Of a stretch of DNA of 5,596 bases, positions 1 to 5,475 are shown piece after piece; position 1 is the first letter of the stretch, and each line of letters opens with the position of its first letter. This DNA is from Solobacterium sp. GTDB taxonomy: Bacteria > Bacillota_I > Bacilli_A > Erysipelotrichales > Erysipelotrichaceae. Below the pieces are notes generated by a model. It was not told the DNA's origin. It searched no databases and worked only from the letters and a program-made list of their open reading frames with translations. Both the position numbers and the translations under genes were made by a program. The stretch lies in the NCBI GenBank assembly GCA_017543005.1, contig JAFWEA010000358.1, positions 1 through 5,596 on the forward strand. The letters run 5' to 3'.

Positions 1-255
1 CATGCGCAGTTCCATCAGTTCCCGGACATCCTGGGAACTCAGCCGGACGACTTCATAGCCATACCGCGGCATGCTGCGGAGAACCCGCTCATTGCACAGG
101 GTCAGCAGCGCTTCCCGCACCGGTGACTTGCTGCAGCCGAAGCGCTCCACCAGTGCCTTCTCGTTCAGAATATCCCCAGGTTTCAGCCGCAGTTCAAAAA
201 TGTCTTCAAGAATTGCGTTATAGACATATTGTTTCAGATTTTTATTGTCTGTCAT
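1..255 (-). CDS. GntR-family transcriptional regulator, N-terminal part (cut by window edge)
   Basis: This is the first 85 codons of a DNA-binding regulator whose 3' end lies beyond the left edge. Residues about 8-72 form a GntR winged helix-turn-helix: an N-terminal helix (YVYNAILEDIFELRLKPGD), the LNEKALVERFGCSKSPVREAL helix-turn-helix core, and the wing ending in RYGYEVV. The SPVREAL recognition helix is the hallmark of the family, and the RLSSQDVRELMELR that follows is typical of the linker into an FCD (FadR-like) ligand-binding domain. The effector domain itself is not visible, so the ligand is unknown. The start at 255 is supported by a strong purine-rich ribosome binding site (GGGGAGGG, 261-268). 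The gene is transcribed in the same direction as the upstream ABC exporter, 125 bases away, and has its own candidate promoter. Family assignment is firm; the FadR/FCD subgroup is inferred. Confidence 0.9.
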   Translation of the reverse strand, partial: MTDNKNLKQYVYNAILEDIFELRLKPGDILNEKALVERFGCSKSPVREALLTLCNERVLRSMPRYGYEVVRLSSQDVRELMELRM

Positions 256-291
256 GAACGCCCTCCCCTTATGTTTTACAGTACTCCTATA

Positions 292-301
292 TTTTCGAAA
301 A
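292..301. promoter_or_regulatory. Perfect 10-base palindrome in the GntR leader (candidate operator)
   Basis: TTTTCGAAAA reads identically on both strands and lies between the candidate promoter and the ribosome binding site of the GntR gene. The hexamer ACAGTA occurs on either side of it (278-283 and 301-306). GntR regulators commonly bind short palindromes in their own leaders, so autoregulation is plausible, but AT-rich palindromes of this size also arise by chance. Confidence 0.35.
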
Positions 302-326
302 CAGTAATAATATTAAAGCCTATGTC

Positions 327-354
327 ATTATAAGGCAACCGTTATGCCTGAAAA
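327..354 (-). promoter_or_regulatory. Candidate sigma-A promoter for the GntR gene
   Basis: On the minus strand a perfect TATAAT (-10, 327-332) follows TTTTCA (-35, 349-354) with a 16-base spacer. This would give a leader of roughly 65 bases before the GntR start. A second possibility in the same stretch is TTGCCT (333-338), a 17-base spacer and TAATAT (310-315). Only one may be used; the perfect -10 favours the first. Confidence 0.5.
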
Positions 355-380
355 GTGTTCACAATTTTAAATTCTGTAAA

Positions 381-3300
381 TCATTCGGTCCGCAGCGCTG
401 TCACCGGATCGCTCTTGGCAGCCTTGCGGGACGGGATCAGACCGCCGATCATGGTCAGCACCGTACTCAGCAGAACCAGCATGATGCCGCCCCTGACCGG
501 GAGTCTTGCGACAATGTTGGCATCCGTGAAGTGCCGGATGATCATGTTGCCCGGGATGAGCAGCAGCAGGCTGGTGCCGATGCCGATCAGACCGGCCAGC
601 AGACCGATAATAAATGTTTCCGCGTTGAAGACAGAGGAGATATTCCTCTTCGAGGCACCGATAGCCCGCAGGATACCGATTTCCTTCTTACGCTCCAGGA
701 CGCTGATATAGGTGATGACCCCGATCATGATCGAGGAGACCACCAGCGAGATGGCCACGAAGGCGATTAGCATCGCACTGATGGCGTTGATGATATCCGT
801 AACCGAGGACATGAGCAGACCGACGGTGTCGGTATAGGTGATGACCTTGTCCTCGTCTTCCTTCTCCATCCGTTCATTATAGCCGTCAAGGATGCTGATG
901 ATGCTCTGCTTGGCTTCGAAATCCTTCGGATAGATGATGATGGAATACGGCTTGCGCTCATCCGCATAGCCCAGGAGCCGCAGGTTGCCGTCATAGGACG
1001 AGACCTTCCGCGACATCAGGGAGGCCATCAGTTCCGACAGTTCGGTTTCCGTCATGTTCATGGAGATCGCATTGGCGAACGCTTCCGGATGGATGCTGAA
1101 CGCATCGTTCATGCCGTCGGCCATCTGGCTCATGGCCGTGGTCATGGCATTGGCGATCTTGTTGCCGATCTGGTTCATGACCGAGGACATCATATCCTGA
1201 ATGGATCCGGACATGGATTCCGCCATGTCGGCGAACATGCTGCCCATGGCTGCCTGCAGCTGTTTCTGCAGTTCTTCCGTATCCACACTGGCTTCAATGC
1301 CGGCCATGAGGACTTTCTTTCCTTCTTCACTCTGCAGGTATTTCTGGAACGATTCCACGATCTTTTCCGGATTGGGTTTTTCCTCATGGGTATCCGCATA
1401 GCCCTGATAGCCCTGAGCGATGTCCGTGGCAATCTTCTGCACCTGTTCCGGTGTGATCTCCACATCCGCGGTAATCTCCGTAAAGGTGGCAACAGCCTGG
1501 TTAATGCCGGCCTGGCCCTGCTCACTCTGCAGATACAGCGGCAGATTGTTCTGGAAGTCCTGCGGATCCAGCCCGTTGGCAATCACAAATTCCGGATAGC
1601 CGGACATGACATCCGTTACGACCTGCTGTACCTGTTCCGGCGTGATATCCATGATCCCGCTCTCCTGAAGCAGCTCGGTCACGTCTCTGGTCAGCAGGGC
1701 GGTGCCTTCCGGGGTGGCCAGGTATTCCTGCACGGACTCCCCGAGTTTCGAGGTATCGGTTTCCGGATCATCGCCCCGGTATTCTTCATATCCGGCCACG
1801 ACATCCTGGAACATCTTCATGAGATTCCGGGTGTTCACATCGACATTGATGTTGCCTAAAGCCCCGGCAATATCCACCTGGGAAAGATCCGGGTTCAGGG
1901 ACGAGAAATCCATCCCGGACAGATCAATGTCGCTCATGTCCATATTGGTGAACAGCGAGGTATCGATCGTGAGCTTGCTGGCATCGAAGGAGAAAACCTT
2001 GGCCAGTTCCGCTTCATTGACGGTAAACAGCGTGCTGAGATCCATGGCCGGGTCATCCGACTGTTCGTTGAACGGCCGGCCGGTGAACACATCCACGCCC
2101 GTGTTGCCCAGCTGCAGCCGGGTGATTTCATGGTTCCGGGAAGAACTCATGACGTGTCTGGTCATTTCTTCCGGATACCAGATGCCCGGCATCAGCATGC
2201 TTGAATCGGCGTCTTCCTTCAGGGAGACAACGCCGGAAATCACCAGGTCCTCGCCGTTGGCCACCAGGTCATACATGAACTTCTTATCGTCTGTCTTGTC
2301 GGTCCAGACGTTGTACTGGGCATCATACTGATAACAGTCGGCGCTGTCGATGCGCTTGAAGCGGATGCCGACAAAGTCTTCGTATTTATACGAAGTCAGC
2401 GGGGTGGTCAGTTCCTCGACATTTTCCCCGGCCGAGAAGCTTTCCACCATCTTGTCCAGTTCCCGGCTGTCCTTCAGACCCATGGTATACAGCAGCAGGT
2501 CGGTGATCCGCCCGGTCTGGGAGATGACCAGAACACACTCATTGTCATTTTCGGGCCAGTGTCCGGCCTTGACCTCATAGGAATCCAGATAAAGGCTGGT
2601 ATCCCTGGGCAGCGGATTGAAGACATCCGTGCTGAAATTGGAAGACATGAAGAAAGAAGTGGAACCGCCGAACCCCAGCGCCGCAAAGGACGTATCCGGG
2701 TTGACCTGCCGCACGCTGTCTCCTTCCATGCGGTAAATCAGCGGGGTGACATTGTACTTGTATTCAATGGTCTTGGCATAGTCATACACATGGCTCTCCG
2801 GCCCTTCAAAGTAATCCCTGAGGGATGCCAGGTCATTTGAGCTGACCCGGGAGAACATGTTCGCCACGACCCTTCGTTCCTTGACTTCGGCTGTCTTGTA
2901 CTCTTCCGTTTCCTCCGGCATTTCGATGAAGGAGGAGAGGGAAATACTGCTGTTCTGAATCTCCAGCGGATATTCCAGCAGGGTGTTTTCTTCGATATCT
3001 TCGATATACCGGTTGACGCCTTCGGACAGTGACATGATCAGGGCAATACCGATGATGCCGATGGAACCGGCTGCGGCCACCAGGATGGTCCGGGCCAGCT
3101 TGGTGCGCAGGTTGTTGAAGCTCAGCGACAGCGCGGTCAGATAAGACATCGAGGAATGGCCCATGTTCTTGTGCACCGGCGGGGTGCTGTCCAGCTCGGC
3201 CAGGGCGACCGGGGCCGTATCGCTGATGATATGGCCGTCCCGCAGCTGCACGATGCGGGTGGCGTACTGTTCGGCCAGTTCCGGGTTGTGCGTGACCATG

Positions 3301-3881
3301 ACAACCAGGCGGTCATTGGCGACTTCCTTGAGCAGTTCCATGACCTGCACCGACGTGGCAGTATCCAGGGCGCCGGTCGGTTCGTCCGCCAGCAGGATAT
3401 CCGGGTCATTGACCAGGGCCCGGGCAATGGCAACTCTCTGCATCTGGCCGCCGGACATCTGGTTCGGTTTCTTGTGCATCTGATCACCCAGACCGACCTT
3501 GCGGAGCGCTTCTGCTGCCCGCTGCCGGCGTTCACTGCCGGAGATGCCGCTGATGGTCAGCGCCAGTTCGACATTGGCCAGGACCGTCTGATGGGGAATC
3601 AGATTGTAACTCTGGAAGACAAAGCCGATCGTGTGGTTGCGGTAGCTGTCCCAGTCGCGGTCCTTGTAGCGTTTCGTGGAGATCCCGTTGATGATCAGGT
3701 CGCCGCTGTCATACCGGTCCAGACCGCCGATAATGTTCAAAAGCGTGGTCTTGCCCGAACCGCTGGGTCCGAGGATGGCCACAAATTCGTTATCCCGCAG
3801 AGCCAGGCTCACATGGTCCAAGGCTTTCTGGACCAGCGTGCCGGTTCTGTATTCTTTGCAAATGTCCTGAATCTGAAGCAT
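381..3881 (-). CDS. Large MacB-type ABC exporter: ATPase and FtsX-like permease in one chain, with expanded extracytoplasmic domain
   Basis: This 1166-residue protein joins an ABC ATPase to an FtsX/MacB-type permease. In the ATPase (about 1-225) are Walker A GPSGSGKT (38-45), Q-loop Q90, signature MSGGQ (142-146), Walker B ILLADE with catalytic E167, and switch H198; all key residues are intact. Membrane segments lie at about 265-285, 1032-1058, 1088-1114 and 1131-1150, and the conserved FtsX-type cytoplasmic stretch LERKKEIGILRAIGASKRNI (1062-1081) follows the second. ATPase, one membrane helix, a large outer domain, then three helices is MacB topology. Family members export peptides, macrolides or virulence factors, or work as mechanotransmission machines, so the substrate here cannot be named. 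The outer domain (about 286-1031) is roughly 745 residues, whereas E. coli MacB is about 648 residues in total. Residues about 435-460 (AGHWPENDNE) and 500-570 look like the ordinary MacB core domain; about 580-960 appears to be extra. The start is set by GGAG (3890-3893) within the end of the MarR gene, 3 bases upstream of which translation stops, suggesting coupling. Confidence 0.93.
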   Translation of the reverse strand: MLQIQDICKEYRTGTLVQKALDHVSLALRDNEFVAILGPSGSGKTTLLNIIGGLDRYDSGDLIINGISTKRYKDRDWDSYRNHTIGFVFQSYNLIPHQTVLANVELALTISGISGSERRQRAAEALRKVGLGDQMHKKPNQMSGGQMQRVAIARALVNDPDILLADEPTGALDTATSVQVMELLKEVANDRLVVMVTHNPELAEQYATRIVQLRDGHIISDTAPVALAELDSTPPVHKNMGHSSMSYLTALSLSFNNLRTKLARTILVAAAGSIGIIGIALIMSLSEGVNRYIEDIEENTLLEYPLEIQNSSISLSSFIEMPEETEEYKTAEVKERRVVANMFSRVSSNDLASLRDYFEGPESHVYDYAKTIEYKYNVTPLIYRMEGDSVRQVNPDTSFAALGFGGSTSFFMSSNFSTDVFNPLPRDTSLYLDSYEVKAGHWPENDNECVLVISQTGRITDLLLYTMGLKDSRELDKMVESFSAGENVEELTTPLTSYKYEDFVGIRFKRIDSADCYQYDAQYNVWTDKTDDKKFMYDLVANGEDLVISGVVSLKEDADSSMLMPGIWYPEEMTRHVMSSSRNHEITRLQLGNTGVDVFTGRPFNEQSDDPAMDLSTLFTVNEAELAKVFSFDASKLTIDTSLFTNMDMSDIDLSGMDFSSLNPDLSQVDIAGALGNINVDVNTRNLMKMFQDVVAGYEEYRGDDPETDTSKLGESVQEYLATPEGTALLTRDVTELLQESGIMDITPEQVQQVVTDVMSGYPEFVIANGLDPQDFQNNLPLYLQSEQGQAGINQAVATFTEITADVEITPEQVQKIATDIAQGYQGYADTHEEKPNPEKIVESFQKYLQSEEGKKVLMAGIEASVDTEELQKQLQAAMGSMFADMAESMSGSIQDMMSSVMNQIGNKIANAMTTAMSQMADGMNDAFSIHPEAFANAISMNMTETELSELMASLMSRKVSSYDGNLRLLGYADERKPYSIIIYPKDFEAKQSIISILDGYNERMEKEDEDKVITYTDTVGLLMSSVTDIINAISAMLIAFVAISLVVSSIMIGVITYISVLERKKEIGILRAIGASKRNISSVFNAETFIIGLLAGLIGIGTSLLLLIPGNMIIRHFTDANIVARLPVRGGIMLVLLSTVLTMIGGLIPSRKAAKSDPVTALRTE
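1269..1841 (-). repeat. Three tandem protein repeats of about 64 residues inside the ABC exporter
   Basis: Residues 681-744, 745-807 and 808-871 align as three consecutive units. Each has D-[VI]-x-x-G-Y (693-698, 757-762, 820-825), preceded by a helix beginning [DE]-[VI]-[NT], and about 22 residues later the motif Y-L-[AQ]-[TS]-x-[EQ]-G (720-726, 783-789, 848-854). Units 2 and 3 are most alike: both open ITPEQVQ and both carry YLQSE, and their DNA still matches closely around 1629-1649 and 1440-1460. Unit 1 is more diverged. The pattern suggests helical hairpins built by internal duplication. I do not recognise the repeat as a named domain. Confidence 0.8.
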
Positions 3882-3884
3882 TTC

Positions 3885-4340
3885 TTATTCTCCGATCATT
3901 TTCCGGATCAGCCGGATGAGTTCCTTCTTGTCCGCGGTTTCCAGATTGCGGAAGACATGGCGGATCACGCCGACATGACGGGTGTTGATGTCCGCGGTCT
4001 CACAGGTCCCCTTTTCTGTCAGGGTCAGCACCTGGACCCGGCGGTCATCCGGCAATGTGTTCTGTTCCACATAACCGTCTGCCACCAGGTGGTGAATCAT
4101 TTCCGAAAGCGTGGAGGAACTGATCTGCAGATACTCTGCCAGTTCCTTCTGGCGCATGCCGGAAGGCTGTTCGCTCAGCACATCCAGGATCCGCTCCCGC
4201 TGAAAAGCCTTTGCCAGGGTGTTCTTTTCCTTCGCTGACTGCTTCCCGGCCGCCGCGCACGAAAACATCCGGCCTTCCCGCATATGTCTGCCGAGCCGGC
4301 GGATTTCATCATTCAGTTCAATATCGATATTCTTTTTCAT
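3885..4340 (-). CDS. MarR-family transcriptional regulator, probable repressor of the adjacent ABC exporter
   Basis: This 151-residue protein is of normal MarR length. A basic N-terminal helix (about 8-25) is followed by a winged helix-turn-helix: SGMRQKELAEYLQ (60-72), the recognition helix SSSTLSEMIHHLVADGY (74-90), and a wing with the characteristic D-D-R-R (98-101) before VQVLTLTEKG. The C-terminal helices (about 115-150) would complete the dimer interface. MarR proteins usually repress their own operon and release DNA when bound by small phenolic or drug-like ligands, or on cysteine oxidation; C28 and C113 are present here but nothing shows a redox role. The gene is the first of a two-gene unit, with its stop codon 3 bases before the exporter start. 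A palindrome overlaps its promoter. The start at 4340 is the only in-frame choice close to the AGGAGG at 4352-4357, although that spacing (11 bases) is longer than ideal. Family is certain; the regulatory target is inferred from context. Confidence 0.9.
   Translation of the reverse strand: MKKNIDIELNDEIRRLGRHMREGRMFSCAAAGKQSAKEKNTLAKAFQRERILDVLSEQPSGMRQKELAEYLQISSSTLSEMIHHLVADGYVEQNTLPDDRRVQVLTLTEKGTCETADINTRHVGVIRHVFRNLETADKKELIRLIRKMIGE
3890..3893 (-). promoter_or_regulatory. Ribosome binding site of the ABC exporter inside the MarR gene end
   Basis: GGAG on the minus strand lies 8 bases before the exporter ATG and is part of the last two MarR codons (GGA GAA). The order GGAGAA-TAA-GAA-ATG means ribosomes finishing MarR stop almost on the exporter start, a layout typical of translational coupling. 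Confidence 0.7.
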
Positions 4341-4378
4341 ACCGGCCGCATCCTCCTGTTTTCATGCGTACATGCTCC

Positions 4379-4407
4379 ATCTTAATGCCGTTGATTCGCT
4401 CTGTCAA
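4379..4407 (-). promoter_or_regulatory. Sigma-A-type promoter of the MarR-ABC operon
   Basis: On the minus strand a perfect -35 TTGACA (4402-4407) is separated by exactly 17 bases from TAAGAT (-10, 4379-4384). The predicted start near 4372 gives a leader of about 30 bases containing AGGAGG. A second TTGACA further upstream (4449-4454) has only weak -10 candidates (for example TAAGAA at 4428-4433 with a 15-base spacer) and is less convincing. Confidence 0.75.
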
Positions 4408-4429
4408 TTCATTCGGAACCGAACGAATT
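4406..4429. promoter_or_regulatory. 24-base palindrome overlapping the -35 box: candidate MarR operator
   Basis: The arms AATTCATTCGG (4406-4416) and CCGAACGAATT (4419-4429) are complementary at 10 of 11 positions around a 2-base centre. The left edge shares two bases with the -35 hexamer of the MarR promoter. MarR dimers classically bind palindromes of 16-24 bases over or next to their own promoter, so binding here would block RNA polymerase. The match to the MarR regulator is inferred from position. Confidence 0.7.
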
Positions 4430-4460
4430 CTTAATATTTCATCCCGTTTGTCAAAGCATG

Positions 4461-4494
4461 AAAAAAGTGCAGTTTCCGTATGGTTCTGCACTTT
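4461..4494 (-). terminator. Intrinsic terminator after the XRE/membrane-protein operon
   Basis: Read on the minus strand, the 9-base stem AAAGTGCAG / CTGCACTTT (4486-4494 with 4464-4472) has a 13-base loop and runs into six consecutive U residues ending at 4461. It begins 9 bases after the stop codon of the small membrane protein, exactly where a terminator for that unit is expected. Confidence 0.85.
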
Positions 4495-4503
4495 GTTTTC
4501 CGG

Positions 4504-4878
4504 TTATTGTTTCTCGCTGCTCAGACCGATCCGCTGCACGGATTCCAGCCGGATCAGCTTGTCCCTGCTCTGCTTCGGACTCTCGATGTGCACCAGCAGC
4601 CAGTCCTCATCAACGTCCAGGATGGTATTGGACCCGTGCCGGGTATTGCCGTAGTTTATGATATCCGCATCCTCGTGGTCCTCTTTCAGCTCGATCTTCA
4701 CGTTCTGACCGATCAGGGAGCGGGCGGCCTGCCGCAGGGCTTTCCGGTCATCGTGGAAGGATGTGCCCTGCATCTTTGCCAATTCCCGTTCGAGGGTCAC
4801 GACTCTGTTTTTCAGCCCGGATACCTGCAGATAGGCCATAAGCCCGAAGATCCCGAAGACAAATCCGATATACTCCAT
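4504..4878 (-). CDS. Small membrane-anchored protein with coiled coil and a C-terminal domain shared with the adjacent regulator
   Basis: I do not recognise a named family for this 124-residue protein. Residues about 3-20 (YIGFVFGIFGLMAYLQVS) form one hydrophobic membrane segment, followed by basic residues K23 and R25, which suggests that the rest lies in the cytoplasm. Residues 22-37 can form a short coiled coil (L22, V26, L29, L33, M36). From about 55 to 119 there is a compact, probably beta-rich domain: IGQNVKIEL, ED (66-67), D72, N75, a polar loop, DEDWLLVHIE (90-99), KLI (107-109) and LESVQRI. This matches the C-terminal domain of the upstream XRE protein closely, apart from a six-residue longer loop. 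The gene overlaps the XRE stop codon by one base and has an excellent ribosome binding site, so the two are co-expressed. A membrane partner or tether for the regulator is a reasonable hypothesis, not a demonstrated role. The real start is well supported. Confidence 0.85.
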   Translation of the reverse strand: MEYIGFVFGIFGLMAYLQVSGLKNRVVTLERELAKMQGTSFHDDRKALRQAARSLIGQNVKIELKEDHEDADIINYGNTRHGSNTILDVDEDWLLVHIESPKQSRDKLIRLESVQRIGLSSEKQ

Positions 4879-5324
4879 TACGCCGCCTCCTTTACAAATT
4901 CCACCGACAGTACAGAGGAAACCGGGATCAGCTTCTCGATCGTCCCGGTGCGCGTTTCGGCCGATACCCGCATCCAGCTGCCTTCAAACGCCTGAATCCG
5001 GCAGTTCTCATTCATCAGGTCAATATCTCCTTCATCCTCAAAAAAATTGAAGCGCACGGTCTTCCCGACCGCATCCTGCAGCAGCCGGCTGACAGCACCG
5101 GTCACAGCCGGTTCTTCCCCGGCAAAGTCGTCCTTCAGCAGATAATCACAGCTGACGTCCAGCAGGCCGGCAATGTCCGTGATCTTATCGATGTCCGGCA
5201 GAACCGTTCCGGCTTCCCAGCGGGATACGGTCTGTCTGGTCACACTGAGCCGGTCGGCAAATTCCGTCTGGGTCAGGCCGAGGTCTTTTCTTTTCTTCGC
5301 TATTTTCTTTCCGAGATCATTCAT
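4878..5324 (-). CDS. XRE-family (Cro/CI-type HTH) transcriptional regulator with a C-terminal domain repeated in the next gene
   Basis: Residues about 4-63 of this 148-residue protein form a classical HTH_3 domain: LGKKIAKKRKDLGLTQTEFA, then the recognition helix TRQTVSRWEAG (29-39), then LPDIDKITDIAGLLDVSCDYLL, which is the standard end of the fold. After a flexible linker (about 64-80), residues 82-144 form a second domain with VGKTVRFNF (86-94), ED (96-97), D102, N105, a conserved W117 and KLIPVSSVLSVEF (131-143). The second domain is not a phage CI peptidase or a known sensor that I can identify. It aligns with the C-terminal domain of the membrane protein encoded immediately downstream. 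An AAAGGA ribosome binding site precedes the start at 5324. The stop overlaps the next start (TAATG). Such regulators usually control their own operon; a palindrome upstream is a candidate target. Confidence 0.9.
   Translation of the reverse strand: MNDLGKKIAKKRKDLGLTQTEFADRLSVTRQTVSRWEAGTVLPDIDKITDIAGLLDVSCDYLLKDDFAGEEPAVTGAVSRLLQDAVGKTVRFNFFEDEGDIDLMNENCRIQAFEGSWMRVSAETRTGTIEKLIPVSSVLSVEFVKEAA
4886..4893 (-). promoter_or_regulatory. Strong ribosome binding site within the XRE gene end, setting the membrane-protein start
   Basis: AAAGGAGG on the minus strand lies 7 bases before the ATG that overlaps the XRE stop codon. This near-consensus site fixes the membrane-protein start at 4878 and suggests that the second gene is translated at least as well as the regulator. 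Confidence 0.8.
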
Positions 5325-5351
5325 GGTACGGATTCCTTTCTTTACAGGCTC

Positions 5352-5381
5352 ATTGTAGCGTCAGGTTTTTATGCCCGGCAA
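5352..5381 (-). promoter_or_regulatory. Candidate promoter of the XRE/membrane-protein operon
   Basis: On the minus strand TACAAT (-10, 5352-5357, five of six consensus bases) follows TTGCCG (-35, 5376-5381) with an 18-base spacer. The start of transcription would fall near 5345, giving a leader of about 20 bases that contains the AAAGGA ribosome binding site. The -35 match is weak, so an activator or another promoter remains possible. Confidence 0.5.
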
Positions 5382-5398
5382 GAAATTCTCCTGTGCAG

Positions 5399-5421
5399 AA
5401 TGTAACATGATAGTTTACATT
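5399..5421. promoter_or_regulatory. Inverted repeat AATGTAA-N9-TTACATT, candidate XRE operator
   Basis: Two perfect 7-base arms (5399-5405 and 5415-5421) are separated by 9 bases, 17 bases upstream of the candidate -35 box of the XRE operon. The spacing between half-site centres (16 bases) is somewhat longer than one and a half helical turns. Dyads of this type are common targets of HTH_3 regulators. The site is AT-rich compared with its surroundings. Which protein binds it is inferred from position only. Confidence 0.5.
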
Positions 5422-5446
5422 TTGCGGCTCTGCCCCTGCTTCACAG

Positions 5447-5470
5447 AAAAAAGACACCCCGAAGGGTGTC
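5447..5470 (-). terminator. Intrinsic terminator with UUCG loop after the right-edge gene
   Basis: On the minus strand the perfect 7-base stem GACACCC / GGGTGTC closes on the stable tetraloop TTCG and is followed by six U residues (5447-5452). It starts 5 bases after the stop codon of the gene entering from the right, so that gene is transcriptionally separated from the XRE operon. Confidence 0.92.
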
Positions 5471-5475
5471 CATAT

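Noticed and set aside
333..349. Hairpin AGGCA-N7-TGCCT as terminator of the exporter gene
   Set aside because: The stem has only five pairs, there is no U tract after it on the minus strand, and it falls within the spacer of the candidate GntR promoter.
1089..1859. Plus-strand open frame of 256 codons
   Set aside because: It is antisense to the repeat and Met-rich part of the exporter. Its own repetitive look (HGRGHGIGD and similar) simply mirrors the repeats on the other strand.
1702..2331. Plus-strand open frame of 209 codons
   Set aside because: It is Ser-rich and has no domain or credible ribosome binding site. It is a shadow of the exporter coding frame.
381..3881. Lantibiotic/bacitracin BceB-type permease
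   Set aside because: BceB permeases have ten membrane helices and a separate ATPase. Here there are four helices with the ATPase fused at the N-terminus, which is MacB topology.
3156..4238. Plus-strand open frame of 360 codons
   Set aside because: It runs antisense across the exporter ATPase and the MarR gene, both with unmistakable conserved motifs. Its translation is low-complexity, His/Arg/Gln-rich and without a recognisable domain; GC-biased codon use on the minus strand explains it.
4318..4365. Possible 15-residue leader peptide overlapping the MarR start
   Set aside because: An ATG with GGAG 9 bases upstream exists, but that GGAG would lie at or before the predicted transcription start, and the peptide has no regulatory pattern such as runs of one codon.
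4480..4995. Plus-strand open frame of 171 codons
   Set aside because: It starts inside the terminator hairpin and runs antisense to the membrane protein and XRE genes, which have strong ribosome binding sites and shared conserved residues.
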